Made by a program: the position numbers and the translations under genes
Shown: in pieces, positions 16,287-25,849 of the stretch
Layout of the letters: every line of letters starts with the position of its first letter
Position numbering within the stretch: position 1 is the first letter of the stretch
Assembly: GCA_900758475.1 (NCBI GenBank)
Contig: CAAERQ010000033.1
Span: 1 to 64,000, forward strand
Reading direction: 5' to 3'
Origin: an uncultured Collinsella sp.
Lineage (GTDB): Bacteria; Actinomycetota; Coriobacteriia; Coriobacteriales; Coriobacteriaceae
DNA length: 64,000 bases
The notes under the pieces: generated by a model
Told to the model about the DNA's origin: nothing
Databases searched by the model: none
What the model saw: the letters and a program-made list of their open reading frames with translations, nothing else

Positions 16287-16319
16287 ACAGGGTCCAAAAC
16301 CATGCCCCAAAACACAAAA

Positions 16320-16343
16320 GGAGGGGCCTCGTAAGGCCCCTCC
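16320..16343 (-). terminator. Terminator of the permease gene
   Basis: Stem ggaggggcc/ggcccctcc with a 6-nt loop. The minus strand continues TTTTGTGTTTTGG, 50 nt past the permease stop codon. Confidence 0.85.
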
Positions 16344-16392
16344 CTAGGAAAGGGGATCGATTTATTCCACAGCCGCAGATTAATCCTAGCCG

Positions 16393-17856
16393 CTACTCCA
16401 TCATGTCGAGGACGGAGGGGCGCAGCTCGCTCTCGGCGGCCTCGGGATCGGTCTCGCGCAGGCGGTTGATGTAGCGGTTGTACCACATCACGGCAAGGCC
16501 CAGGAAGACAACCACGCCGCCAACGTTGTAGACCAGCGTCAGCCACAGCGGCTGATCGAGCGGAATGGTGCCGCAGATAAGCACGAAGCAGAAGACCACA
16601 AGCAGGAATGCGGCAACGACCAGGCCAAAGCTGCGCGAGCCCATGCGGAAGCCACGGGGAGCAGCATCGAAGTTCTTGCGCAGCATAAAGTAGGCAAGCA
16701 GAATCAGCAGCGGCGGGAGCAGAGCGGTGGCAGCCGTCATGTTGGTGACAATCATGAGCAGGTCGTCGAGGTTACCGGAGCCCAGGGCCGGGATGATCAG
16801 GATGGGGACGACGATGGCGAACTGCAGCCAAGCGGCGCGGGCAGGAATGCCATGCTCGTTGAGCTCGACGATCTTGCTACCAAAGACGCCCTTGGGGATC
16901 TCGGTGAAGAAGACCTTGATGGGAGCGGAGGTCCACATCATGAGGGAACCCAGCGTAGCGGCGAGAAGGATCAAGCCGATGACGCGCGTGGACACTTCCA
17001 TAGGAATGCCAAAGTGGGCAAAGACAGCGCCGAACACGTCGAAGATGCCGGTGGAGATGGCAACGCTGCCCTCGGGGATGAACAGGTTAACCAGCAGCGA
17101 AGCGCCTGCATACAGAAGGCCGATGGTCAGGCCGGCGATAACGACGGTGCGCACGAAGGCCTTGACGCCACCCTTAAGGTCGTTAAGGAACACGCCGACA
17201 GACTCAGCGCCGCCAACGCCCTGGATGATCCAGGCAAGCGTACCGAAGAAGCCCCACGCAGTTGCGAAGTTGCTCATGTCGGGAGCCATGTTAGCGGGAG
17301 TAGGAGCCGTAGCGAACTCAACGCCGCCAAAGGCAGCAGCCAGGGACAGCAGGATGAACACGGCGGTCAGGCCGAGAGCCGCGGTCGAACCGAAGGAGGA
17401 AATGGAGCCGATCCACTTAGCGCCCTTGGTCGAAACCCACGTGGCGATAGCAAAGACGACGATCTCGATAATGGTGATCCACAGCTGCGAAAGCTCGGCG
17501 TTGGCACCAAAGAACACGTAGCTCGCGTAGATGATGACGTTGGGCAGGACGGACGCAAAGAAGAACAGGTTAACGAACCAGTAGCTAAATGCCGTCAGGA
17601 ACGCCCAGCGACCACCCATCGAGGTCTTAACCCATGCGTACACGCCCGACTCGGAGTCCTTGTTGAGGCCGACGAACTCGGCGGTAACCAGGGTATAGGG
17701 GACAAAGTACAAAAGCGTGGCGAAGAAGAACGACGGCGCAGCTGCCAAGCCGATGGCCGCGTTGTTGTTGATGATGTTCTTGATACCGAACACGGCGGCG
17801 ACCGTCATGCCCAGCAGAGCGAACGAACCGATCGTTCCTCGTTTTTCAGAGCTCAT
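16393..17856 (-). CDS. APC-superfamily amino-acid permease (YjeM/GadC-like)
   Basis: 487 residues with about 12 hydrophobic spans. The N-terminus GSFALLGMTVAAVFGIKNII and the GVYAWVKTSMGGRWAFLTAF segment after TM2 fit the glutamate:GABA antiporter branch of the APC superfamily, closest by eye to YjeM. It should exchange or import an amino acid across the inner membrane; the substrate is not predictable. The start at 17856 is set by GGGAGGGCTT; a TTG four codons upstream lies inside the Shine-Dalgarno. It lies 152 nt downstream of ebgC but with no clear link to sugar use. Confidence 0.9.
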   Translation of the reverse strand: MSSEKRGTIGSFALLGMTVAAVFGIKNIINNNAAIGLAAAPSFFFATLLYFVPYTLVTAEFVGLNKDSESGVYAWVKTSMGGRWAFLTAFSYWFVNLFFFASVLPNVIIYASYVFFGANAELSQLWITIIEIVVFAIATWVSTKGAKWIGSISSFGSTAALGLTAVFILLSLAAAFGGVEFATAPTPANMAPDMSNFATAWGFFGTLAWIIQGVGGAESVGVFLNDLKGGVKAFVRTVVIAGLTIGLLYAGASLLVNLFIPEGSVAISTGIFDVFGAVFAHFGIPMEVSTRVIGLILLAATLGSLMMWTSAPIKVFFTEIPKGVFGSKIVELNEHGIPARAAWLQFAIVVPILIIPALGSGNLDDLLMIVTNMTAATALLPPLLILLAYFMLRKNFDAAPRGFRMGSRSFGLVVAAFLLVVFCFVLICGTIPLDQPLWLTLVYNVGGVVVFLGLAVMWYNRYINRLRETDPEAAESELRPSVLDMME

Positions 17857-18008
17857 AAGCCCTCCCAATCATCTATTAAATGTCATCCAAAACCGTCCGA
17901 GCCGCAAGTGCAATCGCGGACGGCGCACCTGCTAAGGGGAATGGGGAAAGGGAGTCAACAAAGCCATCCCCCTTAACGGCGCGAAGCAAACGTCCAAACG
18001 GACGAATA

Positions 18009-18464
18009 CTACTTGTTGGGGAAGGAATAACCTTCGACCGTCACGTGCAGTACCACGACGCGGGGATCCGAAGCCTCGGCGATAACACGGTAAGCCTCGT
18101 CGATCTCGACGACGGCAACGCCGCCGGCGGGAATCGTCACGGTCTCCCCCGTACCCTCAAAGCGCTCGCGATCATCGATATCGCTGTAAGCGCGGGTGCA
18201 GGTGAGGCCTGCCTTGGAGGCAACCTCGACGGTCAGGTTGCCGTCGAGCGGGGCGAGCACGGCATGGTAGCGACGGTGACCGACCAGATCGGCGGTTGCG
18301 GCCTCGCGGGCATAGACCCACCAGTACACCAACGAGTCGCCGATGGAGTAAGCCACGTCGTGCTGTAGGTCGGCAACGCCATCGAGCGCCTGGCCGGTGC
18401 GCATCCACTTCTTGACGGACTTCATCTGAGCGTCGAAATCGGCGCGCGAGTTAAAGACATGCAT
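18009..18464 (-). CDS. ebgC: EbgC-like beta-galactosidase accessory subunit (YhcH/YjgK/YiaL family)
   Basis: 151 residues, the size of EbgC (149). Family features are the N-terminal SRADFDAQMKSVKKWMRTGQ, the DVAYSIGDSLVYWW turn, the HRRYHAVLAPLDG motif with metal-binding histidines and the C-terminal VVVLHVTVEGYSF. In Escherichia coli EbgC is needed for full activity of the EbgA large subunit. The start at 18464 is 3 nt after the ebgA stop, and its Shine-Dalgarno (AAGGAGG) lies inside the last codons of ebgA, so the two are translationally coupled. Confidence 0.9.
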   Translation of the reverse strand: MHVFNSRADFDAQMKSVKKWMRTGQALDGVADLQHDVAYSIGDSLVYWWVYAREAATADLVGHRRYHAVLAPLDGNLTVEVASKAGLTCTRAYSDIDDRERFEGTGETVTIPAGGVAVVEIDEAYRVIAEASDPRVVVLHVTVEGYSFPNK

Positions 18465-18467
18465 GGC

Positions 18468-21400
18468 TTATGCCTCCTTAATGGGTGCCAGCGCCTGATC
18501 CAGATCGGCAGACGTCAGCGGTCGCAGGGACACCTCAAAGCTGAAGCTCTCAAAACGGGTGCGATAGGAATCGAGCACCTCGGAACCCCAAGAGTTCGAG
18601 CCAAGGCCGAGCAACTGGTCGTTGATGTTGACCGTGACCGTATCGCCCTTGACAAGGTCGTAGACGTGCTTGGCGTTATCGATGGCCTCGCAGCTATAGG
18701 GCCATGCCGAGAACGAGAACGGGTTGGAAGCGGCGTCGCTCGGACGCGTCACGACCAGACCGTCACCGTGGCTAGAGCGCAGGGCAACCCAGCGGGTACC
18801 CTCGCGGTTGGCGCAGTCCTGAGGCATAACGTAGGGCGTGAACATATCGTCGACCGTGGTGCGGTAATGACCGACCGGGTTGGCGCGCAGCGAGTCCGGA
18901 TAGTTCTCGCCCGGGCCGTGGCCATACCACTCGACGGCACGATCACAACCGGGAACCTCGAAGGAGATGCCGATGCGCGGGATAATGTCCGAATAGTCGC
19001 CGTAGGGCTCGCCGGAAACCTTGAGGTCGACGCGGCCACTCGGAAGCACGGTATAGACGAGCTCGACGCGCATGCCGAACGCGCGGACGGGAGGAGCAAT
19101 ACGCTGGCTCACGGTAACGACGACCACATTGCCGTCCTGCTTCCAAGTAACCTTGCGGGTAGACGTCTGCATCACATCGATGAAGTTGTCCTTCCACAGG
19201 GAGTCATACTCTTGGGCGTGGTTGTCGACGAGCGGATGCCAAAAACCAACCTGGGGACCAGAGGCCATGACGTCGCGGCCGGATGCCTTCCACTCGCTCA
19301 CGGTACCGTTGACCTTGCTGAAGGTCAGCTCGCCGTTGAGGGAGTGAATGTGGATCTCCTGCTCGGTCTCCTCGACCGTAAGCTCAGGACGAGCGGGGGC
19401 AGCGATGGCCGGCGCCGAATGGTTGGCGATGGCAAACTGGCTTGCACCCAGTTGGAACATCGGCTCGCACCAGACGTAAGCGGCCATGGTGTAGGCGCGC
19501 ACGGTCAGCAGGGTCTCGCCTACCGCGACCTCGTGAATCACTAGCGGAAGCTGGACGGACTCGCCGGGGGCAACCGCACCGGGCATGAGCGTCTTGCGGC
19601 AGACCACGTCGCCGTCCACCAGGGTCTCGGCCGACAGGCAGACATCCTCGAGGGTGGTAAACCAACGCTTGTTAGTGACAGTCAGCTCGCCTGCCTCGGC
19701 GTCATAAGCCATGCGAACCGGGCAGATGACCTGACCATACTCAGTGAGGCCCGGGCTCGGCTGCTGCCAAGGGAACACCATGCCATCGATGCAGAAGTTG
19801 CTGTTGTTGGGGTAATCGCCGTTGTCGCCACCATACATATCGTAGGCAACGCCGTCCTCGGTCACAGCAGCCAAACCGTGGTCGCACCATTCCCAGATAA
19901 ACTGGCCTTGGATGCAATCCCAGCGATCGAAGACCTCCTGGTACTCGGACAGGCCTCCGGGGCCATTGCCCATGGAGTGACCGTACTCGCAGTTAATGCG
20001 CGGCTTGGGGAACGGATGCTCGCCAAAGTCGTTCATCTGCGACACACGGGAGTACATCGTGGAAATGACGTCGACGGTATCGGCGTTGCGGTCCTCCTCG
20101 TAGTGGACCGGACGACCGTCGAGCTCGTGAGCCTTGGCGTACATCGCGCGGATGTTGCAGCCATAGCCGCTCTCGTTGCCCATCGACCACATAATGATGC
20201 AGGCGTGATTGCGCTCCTGCATCACCAGGCGCTCGATGCGGTCGACGTAGGCCGGCTCCCATGCCGGGTCGTCGGTGACCAGGGCGATATTGCCGATATT
20301 CTCGAAGCCGTGGCTCTCCATATCGGTCTCGGCGACCAGCATGATGCCATACTCGTCGCACAGCTCGTAAAAGCGCGGGTCGTTGGCGTAGTGGGACGTG
20401 CGCACCGCGTTGATGTTGTGCTGCTTCATGAGCTCCAGGTCGCGGCGCATGCGATCGAGGCCCACGGCGCGGCCCTTGTGATCGTCGTGATCGTGGCGGT
20501 TGACGCCATGCATCTTAAAGTAAGTGCCGTTGAGGTAGATATGATTGCCCTCGACCGTCACCTCGGCAAGACCCTGGCGATGCGGGACGTACTCGCTGAC
20601 CTGATCACCGTCGTAGACCTCAAACGTAAGGTCGTAGAGGAAGGGGTCCTCGGGATTCCAGAAGTGGGCATCGGTCACGCCGCACTCGGCATGGCCGTCG
20701 ACGCACTCGCCCGTAGCCACCACGTTCTCGCCATCGCTGAGCGTAAACACAACGCGGGAAGAGCCCTCGGCAACCGTATCGAGCGTAATCAGAGCGGTAT
20801 CGCCCTCGCGGTGCGTGCGGAACCTAAAGTCGACCAGGTGCGCGGCGGGACGCTGCATAAGGTACACATCGCGGAAGATGCCCGAGGCCCACCACATATC
20901 CTGGTCCTCGATATAGCTGCCATCGCTGTACTGCAGGACCTTGACCGCAAACAGGTTGTCGCCCTCGACAAGCGCCTCGGTCACGTCGAACTCGGCAGAC
21001 AGGCGCGAACCCTTGGTCATGCCGATAAACTGACCGTTGACGTACAGCTCGCCATAGCTCTCGATGCCGTCAAAGCGAATGATCTCGCGAGCGCCGGCAG
21101 GCACGGCGGGAAGGTTGACGATGCGCTGGTACACGCCCGTGGGATCGTCAGAGGGAACGAACGGCTGATCCACCGGGAACGGGAAGCCCTCGTCGGTGTA
21201 GGCAAGGTTGCCATAGCCGTCCACCTGCCACAGGTGCGGAACCTCCACGTGATCCCACTCGGGCTCGTACGTGGAAAGCTCCTCGTTAGAGACGGCAGCA
21301 GGCCCCTCAAAGAGACGGAACTGCCACGAGCCGGACAGCTGGACAAACCCGCGCGACAGCTCGCGGCTGTACGTAGCGGCGAGATCGGCGGTCTCGTAAC

Positions 21401-21476
21401 CCATAAAGTACGCATGGGGTGCCAGGCGGTTCCTGTGGGTGAGCGCTTGGTTTTCCCAATCGTTAATGGCGTCCAT
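18468..21476 (-). CDS. ebgA: GH2 beta-galactosidase, EbgA-like large subunit
   Basis: 1002 residues, as expected for LacZ/EbgA enzymes (about 1020-1030). Modules in order are the sugar-binding domain (WQFRLFEGPAAVSNEEL), the beta-sandwich domains, the TIM barrel with HGVNRHDHDDHKGRAVG, the acid/base Glu in IMWSMGNESGYGCN, the nucleophile Glu in NCEYGHSMGNGPGG, and a C-terminal Bgal_small_N domain (ILPSGRVDLKVSG region to the stop). It hydrolyses beta-galactosides such as lactose in the cytoplasm. The start at 21476 has GAAGGAGCATCACC. Paired with ebgC; a LacI-family gene is divergent and two CAACCGGTTG sites lie in the shared promoter. No dedicated permease is adjacent. Confidence 0.95.
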   Translation of the reverse strand: MDAINDWENQALTHRNRLAPHAYFMGYETADLAATYSRELSRGFVQLSGSWQFRLFEGPAAVSNEELSTYEPEWDHVEVPHLWQVDGYGNLAYTDEGFPFPVDQPFVPSDDPTGVYQRIVNLPAVPAGAREIIRFDGIESYGELYVNGQFIGMTKGSRLSAEFDVTEALVEGDNLFAVKVLQYSDGSYIEDQDMWWASGIFRDVYLMQRPAAHLVDFRFRTHREGDTALITLDTVAEGSSRVVFTLSDGENVVATGECVDGHAECGVTDAHFWNPEDPFLYDLTFEVYDGDQVSEYVPHRQGLAEVTVEGNHIYLNGTYFKMHGVNRHDHDDHKGRAVGLDRMRRDLELMKQHNINAVRTSHYANDPRFYELCDEYGIMLVAETDMESHGFENIGNIALVTDDPAWEPAYVDRIERLVMQERNHACIIMWSMGNESGYGCNIRAMYAKAHELDGRPVHYEEDRNADTVDVISTMYSRVSQMNDFGEHPFPKPRINCEYGHSMGNGPGGLSEYQEVFDRWDCIQGQFIWEWCDHGLAAVTEDGVAYDMYGGDNGDYPNNSNFCIDGMVFPWQQPSPGLTEYGQVICPVRMAYDAEAGELTVTNKRWFTTLEDVCLSAETLVDGDVVCRKTLMPGAVAPGESVQLPLVIHEVAVGETLLTVRAYTMAAYVWCEPMFQLGASQFAIANHSAPAIAAPARPELTVEETEQEIHIHSLNGELTFSKVNGTVSEWKASGRDVMASGPQVGFWHPLVDNHAQEYDSLWKDNFIDVMQTSTRKVTWKQDGNVVVVTVSQRIAPPVRAFGMRVELVYTVLPSGRVDLKVSGEPYGDYSDIIPRIGISFEVPGCDRAVEWYGHGPGENYPDSLRANPVGHYRTTVDDMFTPYVMPQDCANREGTRWVALRSSHGDGLVVTRPSDAASNPFSFSAWPYSCEAIDNAKHVYDLVKGDTVTVNINDQLLGLGSNSWGSEVLDSYRTRFESFSFEVSLRPLTSADLDQALAPIKEA

Positions 21477-21511
21477 GGTGATGCTCCTTCGTCATCGTAG
21501 TGATTCTTGTG

Positions 21512-21568
21512 CAACCGGTTGTCCTTATCTTACGGGCGATTTGGTCGGGTTAACGGTGCAACCGGTTG
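21512..21568. promoter_or_regulatory. Two LacI-type operators at the ebgA promoter
   Basis: Identical 10-bp palindromes caaccggttg at 21512-21521 and 21559-21568, 47 bp apart centre to centre, each within gtgcaaccggttgt. On the minus strand TAAGAT lies between them as a -10 candidate. The CG centre and spacing fit a LacI-family dimer or a looping tetramer. The rest of the 334-nt gap to 21810 shows nothing else clear. Confidence 0.8.
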
Positions 21569-21810
21569 TACAACCGCGACACTTATGTCACCCTGAGTAT
21601 CGAAACTCAGCGCAAAACAGCATTCCAGGCAGCAGACAACGGCCGCGCCCATCTATACCCCGCCCTTGTAAGCCATGTTCAACAACAGCTTGAATGTGAA
21701 ATGCCACCAGTGGCCGGATACCATGAACGCTGTTCAGGCGCACTATAGTAAGCTGTATCCGCACCAGCCCGCATCAGTGACAACATCGACCGCATTTTCC
21801 AGGAGACGCC

Positions 21811-22827
21811 ATGACCCAACCAGTTCGCACCGCACCTACGCTTGCCGAGGTTGCCGCAGCTGCCGGCGTGTCGCGCTCCACGGCATCGCGCGCTCTCAAC
21901 GATTCGCCCCGCATTAGCGAGGAAACCAAAAAGCGCGTCCGCGCGGCGGCCAAGAAAGTCAATTTTGTCCCCAACGCTCGTGGCCGAGCGCTCGCTGTCG
22001 GGCGCACGGAAATCATCGCCGTACTCGTGACCGAGCCCCTGAGTGAACTCTTCAGCGACCCCACCTATAGCGAGTTTTTGAGCGGCATTACCGAGGAACT
22101 GTCGGAGTCGTCCTATCTGCCCGTTATCTTGCAGGCGTCTTCTACGCATGAGCGCAACCGCGCACGCGAGCACTTTGAGCGCCGCTCGTTCGACGCCGTA
22201 ATCGACGTCTCCCCCTACAAGGGCAGCGAGCTGCTCGAGGTACTGTGCGAGCTGGGCGTACCCACCGTGTTGTGCGGCCAGCTCGAGGGCCACCCCTATC
22301 GCGATGTGTTCTCGACAGTCTACTCTGACGACGAAGAGGGCGGACGCTTTGCGGCACTCGCCATAAAGAATCGCGGGCGCAAAGATATCGTCGCCGTGTT
22401 GGGACCGCAAGACAACCCCGCTGTTGCCGACCGCCTGCGCGGCTACCGCGCCGTCTTGGGCGAAGACCTCCCAGACGCAAACGTTATCTATACCGGCTGG
22501 AACAGCGGAGACGGCTATCAGGCCATGCACCAGATTCTCGCGCGCGAGATCGCTTTCGATGGCGTGCTCTGCGGGTCGGACCGTATCGCGGCTGGCGTCA
22601 TCACCGCACTCAACGAGGCAGGCCTATCCGTTCCGGCGGACGTTTCTGTCGTCGGCTTCGACGATCACGAGATTGCGACGCGCTGCGTCCCCGCGCTCAC
22701 GACCGTCCGCCAGCCCCTGCGCGAAGAAGGCCACATGGCCGCCAACATTGCGCTCGACATGATCAAGGGTGCCGAGCCCACCACCTCCGTGATGCACATG
22801 CAGCTGATCCAGAGAGACTCGCTATAA
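21811..22827 (+). CDS. LacI-family repressor, probable regulator of ebgAC
   Basis: 338 residues. HTH: PTLAEVAAAAGVSRSTASRA then LNDSPRISEETKKRVRAAAK; the effector domain has IAVLVTEPLSELFSDPTY, SDDEEGGRFAALAI and VSVVGFDDHEIATRCVPALT. The start at 21811 has CAGGAGACGCC upstream. It is transcribed away from ebgA, with the two palindromic sites closer to ebgA than to this gene, so it most likely represses the beta-galactosidase operon and perhaps itself. The ligand is presumably a galactoside, by context only. Confidence 0.9.
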   Translation: MTQPVRTAPTLAEVAAAAGVSRSTASRALNDSPRISEETKKRVRAAAKKVNFVPNARGRALAVGRTEIIAVLVTEPLSELFSDPTYSEFLSGITEELSESSYLPVILQASSTHERNRAREHFERRSFDAVIDVSPYKGSELLEVLCELGVPTVLCGQLEGHPYRDVFSTVYSDDEEGGRFAALAIKNRGRKDIVAVLGPQDNPAVADRLRGYRAVLGEDLPDANVIYTGWNSGDGYQAMHQILAREIAFDGVLCGSDRIAAGVITALNEAGLSVPADVSVVGFDDHEIATRCVPALTTVRQPLREEGHMAANIALDMIKGAEPTTSVMHMQLIQRDSL

Positions 22828-22833
22828 GAAACT

Positions 22834-23039
22834 GGGGCAGGCTTTTCGCCAGACAGTTGTTGCGGAAAGACTGCCCCGTTTTGAGCGCTCGTTCTGGGGC
22901 ACAGTTTCCGTTAGACAGCTCAACCGGAAACTGTGCCCCATTATTTTACCGAATTCTGGGACGCGCTTTCCCAGAGGACCCCCCTTTGGGAAAGCGCGAC
23001 CCGTTCTGGACGCAAATTCCGAAACGCAGTTTCCGCGAC
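22834..23039 (+). repeat. Tandem array of related hairpin modules
   Basis: Three to four modules, each opened by (t)ctgg. Module 1 stem ggggcag/ctgcccc (22834-22877) is followed by GTTTT and probably ends the LacI gene transcript. Module 2 is a perfect 16-bp stem (22895-22910 and 22925-22940). Module 3 is a 16-bp stem with one mismatch (22958-22973 and 22987-23002). Modules 1 and 2 share an AGACAG loop. A weaker fourth unit follows to about 23039. Confidence 0.6.
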
Positions 23040-23079
23040 GCCTGGTCATCCCATGCCCTCGCAATCTCGGCGCATAAAA

Positions 23080-23110
23080 AACGAGGGAAGGCACGCGTCC
23101 TTCCCTCGTT
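23080..23110 (-). terminator. aspS terminator
   Basis: Perfect 12-bp stem aacgagggaagg/ccttccctcgtt with a 7-nt loop, followed on the minus strand by TTTTTATG. Confidence 0.9.
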
Positions 23111-23133
23111 GCGGGCAATATGTAGCCACTCGC

Positions 23134-24921
23134 CTACATCAGGCGCAGGCTGACGTCCTTGAGCTGGGCGCCGGAAACGGCACTCGGGGCGCCCGACATG
23201 AGGTCGGAGCCGCTGGCCGTCTTGGGGAACGCCATGACGTCGCGGATGGAGTCGGAACCGGTGAGCAGCATGCACACGCGGTCCAGGCCCAGAGCGAAAC
23301 CGCCCATCGGGGGCGCACCAAACTTGAGGGCCTCCATGAGGAAGCCGAACTGAGACTCGGCGCGCTCCTCGGTAAAGCCCAGGAGCTTGAGCATGGACAT
23401 CTGCATCTCGGCGTTGTGGATACGCATACCGCCACCGCCGGCCTCAAAGCCGTCCATGACAAAGTCGTAGGTGCACGAACCGGCTGCCAGGGGATCGGCC
23501 TCGATCTTGGCGATGTCGGTCTCGGTCGGCAGGGTAAAGGGCTGGTGCTCGGCAGCATAGGCCTTGCGGTCCTCGTCCCAATGGAACAGCGGGAAATTGA
23601 CGACCCACAGGAAGTCGTGGCCCTCGCGCTTGATCTCGAGGGCGTTGGCCATGTGCGAACGCATGCCGCCCAGGATCTCGTCGGAGAGCAGGCGCGGGCC
23701 GGCAGCGAACATCACAAGGTCGCCGGGCTCGACGTCCATGCGCTCGCGCAGAGCGGCCATCTCCTCGTCCGAGAAGAACTTGACGATGGGGCTGTTGATG
23801 GAGCCGTCCTCGCGGAAGGCGATCCAGGCCAGGCCCTTGGCGCCAAACGTGGAGGCCACGCCGGCGAGCTTATCGATCTTGGCACGTGCCCAGGCACCGG
23901 CGCCCTTGGCGTTAATGGCCTTGACGACAGAACCCTCCTCGTTTGCGGCAGTCGCAAAGACCTTGAACTTGGAGTTGGCAAAGATGTCGGTCAGGTCGAC
24001 CAGGTGCATGCCATAGCGGGTATCGGGCTTGTCGGAGCCATAGGCGTCCATGGCATCCCAGTAGTTCATGCGACGCAGCGGCGTGGGCATCTCAACACCC
24101 ATGCGACCGAAGGCATCGGCAAGAACCTCTTCGAGCGCGCTCATGACATCGTTCTGGTCCACGAAGGACATCTCGATATCGACCTGGGTGAACTCGGGCT
24201 GACGGTCGGCACGCAGGTCCTCGTCGCGGAAGCACTTGGCAACCTGGTAGTAGCGCTCAACGCCACCGACCATGAGCAGCTGCTTCAGAAGCTGCGGGGA
24301 CTGCGGCAGGGCGTAGAAGTTGCCCGGCTGGATGCGGCTGGGGACGATGAAGTCGCGGGCGCCCTCGGGCGTAGACTTGAACAGGGAGGGCGTCTCGACC
24401 TCCATGAACTCACGGTTGTGCAGCGCCTCGCGAATGGCAAAGGTAAAGTCGGAGCGCAGCTTGAGGTTGGCCATCATCTCGGGACGGCGGAGGTCCAAAT
24501 AGCGATAGCGCAGACGGGTGTCCTCGCTGGTCTCGATGCCGTCCTCGATCTGGAACGGCGGGGTGACGGAAGTGTTGAGCACCTCGGCGTGGTCGGTCAG
24601 GACCTCGATCTCGCCGGTCGCGAGCTTGGCGTTGGTGGTCTCCTCACCACGGGAGCGCACGACGCCGTGGATCTTGATGGGCCACTCGGGACGCATGGTC
24701 TCGGCGATCTTAAAGGCGTCGCCGTCGGAGTGCTCGGGGTCGAAGGTGAGCTGCGTGATGCCCTCGCGGTCGCGAAGATCGCAGAAGATAAGGCCGCCGT
24801 GGTCGCGGCGACGGCTCACCCAACCGGTGAGGGTGACCTCTTCGCCCACGTTCTCGCGGCGAAGCTCGCCGCAGGTACGGGTGTGCATGGAATGCTCGTC
24901 GATGGGACGGGTCTGGCTCAT
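23134..24921 (-). CDS. aspS: Aspartyl-tRNA synthetase
   Basis: 595 residues, the bacterial AspRS length. An OB-fold anticodon domain (EVTLTGWVSRRRDHGGLIFC) leads to class II motif 1 (EFMEVETPSLFKSTPEGARD), motif 2 (YYQVAKCFRDEDLRADRQPE) and motif 3 (GGFALGLDRVCMLLTGSDSI), with the bacterial GAD insertion between motifs 2 and 3. Charges tRNA-Asp, and possibly tRNA-Asn if GatCAB is present. The start at 24921 follows AAAGGAGGATCACTGGT. No T-box leader is seen upstream. Confidence 0.98.
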   Translation of the reverse strand: MSQTRPIDEHSMHTRTCGELRRENVGEEVTLTGWVSRRRDHGGLIFCDLRDREGITQLTFDPEHSDGDAFKIAETMRPEWPIKIHGVVRSRGEETTNAKLATGEIEVLTDHAEVLNTSVTPPFQIEDGIETSEDTRLRYRYLDLRRPEMMANLKLRSDFTFAIREALHNREFMEVETPSLFKSTPEGARDFIVPSRIQPGNFYALPQSPQLLKQLLMVGGVERYYQVAKCFRDEDLRADRQPEFTQVDIEMSFVDQNDVMSALEEVLADAFGRMGVEMPTPLRRMNYWDAMDAYGSDKPDTRYGMHLVDLTDIFANSKFKVFATAANEEGSVVKAINAKGAGAWARAKIDKLAGVASTFGAKGLAWIAFREDGSINSPIVKFFSDEEMAALRERMDVEPGDLVMFAAGPRLLSDEILGGMRSHMANALEIKREGHDFLWVVNFPLFHWDEDRKAYAAEHQPFTLPTETDIAKIEADPLAAGSCTYDFVMDGFEAGGGGMRIHNAEMQMSMLKLLGFTEERAESQFGFLMEALKFGAPPMGGFALGLDRVCMLLTGSDSIRDVMAFPKTASGSDLMSGAPSAVSGAQLKDVSLRLM

Positions 24922-25177
24922 ACCAGTGATCCTCCTTTATGGATCTGTGCCGCCCCGTGTCGTTCCGGGCGGCGTCGTACAGATTTGCCCAGCCTGCGTA
25001 AACCGCGCAGCCAGACATGGCGTTCTATCTTATCGCACCTGTGTCGATGTGCCGCGGAAAAGTAGCTCCTGCCCAAAGACTTGACGGAGACGAAACAATT
25101 GACGCACCGCGGCACCCGCCCGCGCTCGTCACGTGCGACAATATGCCCCAATAAAACAGCACTTGGAAAGGCCCGTC

Positions 25178-25813
25178 ATGACTGCACGCCTCATTGTTAT
25201 GGATATCGACTCCACGCTCATCAACCAGGAGGTCATCGATCTGTTGGGCGAGGAGGCAGGCGTGGGCGAGCAGGTGGCGCAGATCACCGAACGCGCCATG
25301 CGCGGCGAGCTGGACTTTAAGCAAGCGCTCGAGGAGCGCGTGGGGCTGCTTGCCGGCTTGGATGAGAGCGTGTTCGAGCGCACTTTTGAGCGCGTGACAT
25401 TTACCCCCGGCGCGCTGGAGCTTGTGCGCTCGGCACACAGCAAGGGCTGGAAGGTCGGCGTGGTAAGCGGCGGCTTTCACGAGGTCGCCGATAAGATCGT
25501 GGCCGCCGCGGGTATCGATTTTTGCCTGGCCAACCGCCTGGAGGTCGTGGACGGCAAGCTTACCGGTAAGTTGGCTGCCGAGATTGTGACCAAGGAATCC
25601 AAGCTCATCCAGCTGCTGGACTGGGCAGTTGAGTGCGGCGTCGACATGGCCCACACGGTCGCTATTGGCGACGGGGCAAACGACATCCCCATGATCCAGG
25701 CCGCGGGCACGGGCATCGCGTTTTGCGCCAAGCCCAAGACGCGCGAAGCCGCCCCGTTTGCCATCGACGAGCGCAACCTGATGCTCGCCATGGACATCAT
25801 CCTGCGCGACTAG
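25178..25813 (+). CDS. serB: SerB-like phosphoserine phosphatase (HAD family)
   Basis: 211 residues. HAD motifs: nucleophile DIDSTL (MDIDSTLIN), motif II SGG in VGVVSGGFHEVADK, a motif III Lys in VTKESKLIQLLD, and motif IV GDGANDIPMIQAAGTGIAF. The helical cap (QEVIDLLGEEAGVGEQVAQI) matches SerB. Expected to dephosphorylate phosphoserine in the last step of serine synthesis. It lacks the N-terminal ACT extension of longer SerB forms. The start at 25178 uses GGAAAGGCCCGTC. It lies between aspS (divergent) and the lar genes and is probably a separate transcript. Confidence 0.88.
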   Translation: MTARLIVMDIDSTLINQEVIDLLGEEAGVGEQVAQITERAMRGELDFKQALEERVGLLAGLDESVFERTFERVTFTPGALELVRSAHSKGWKVGVVSGGFHEVADKIVAAAGIDFCLANRLEVVDGKLTGKLAAEIVTKESKLIQLLDWAVECGVDMAHTVAIGDGANDIPMIQAAGTGIAFCAKPKTREAAPFAIDERNLMLAMDIILRD

Positions 25814-25849
25814 CCGATCCGTCTAACAATTGAATCAGTCCGTCCTATA

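Noticed and set aside
24922..25177. Possible T-box leader for aspS
   Set aside because: No T-box consensus or specifier hairpin is visible; the same holds for serS and hisS.
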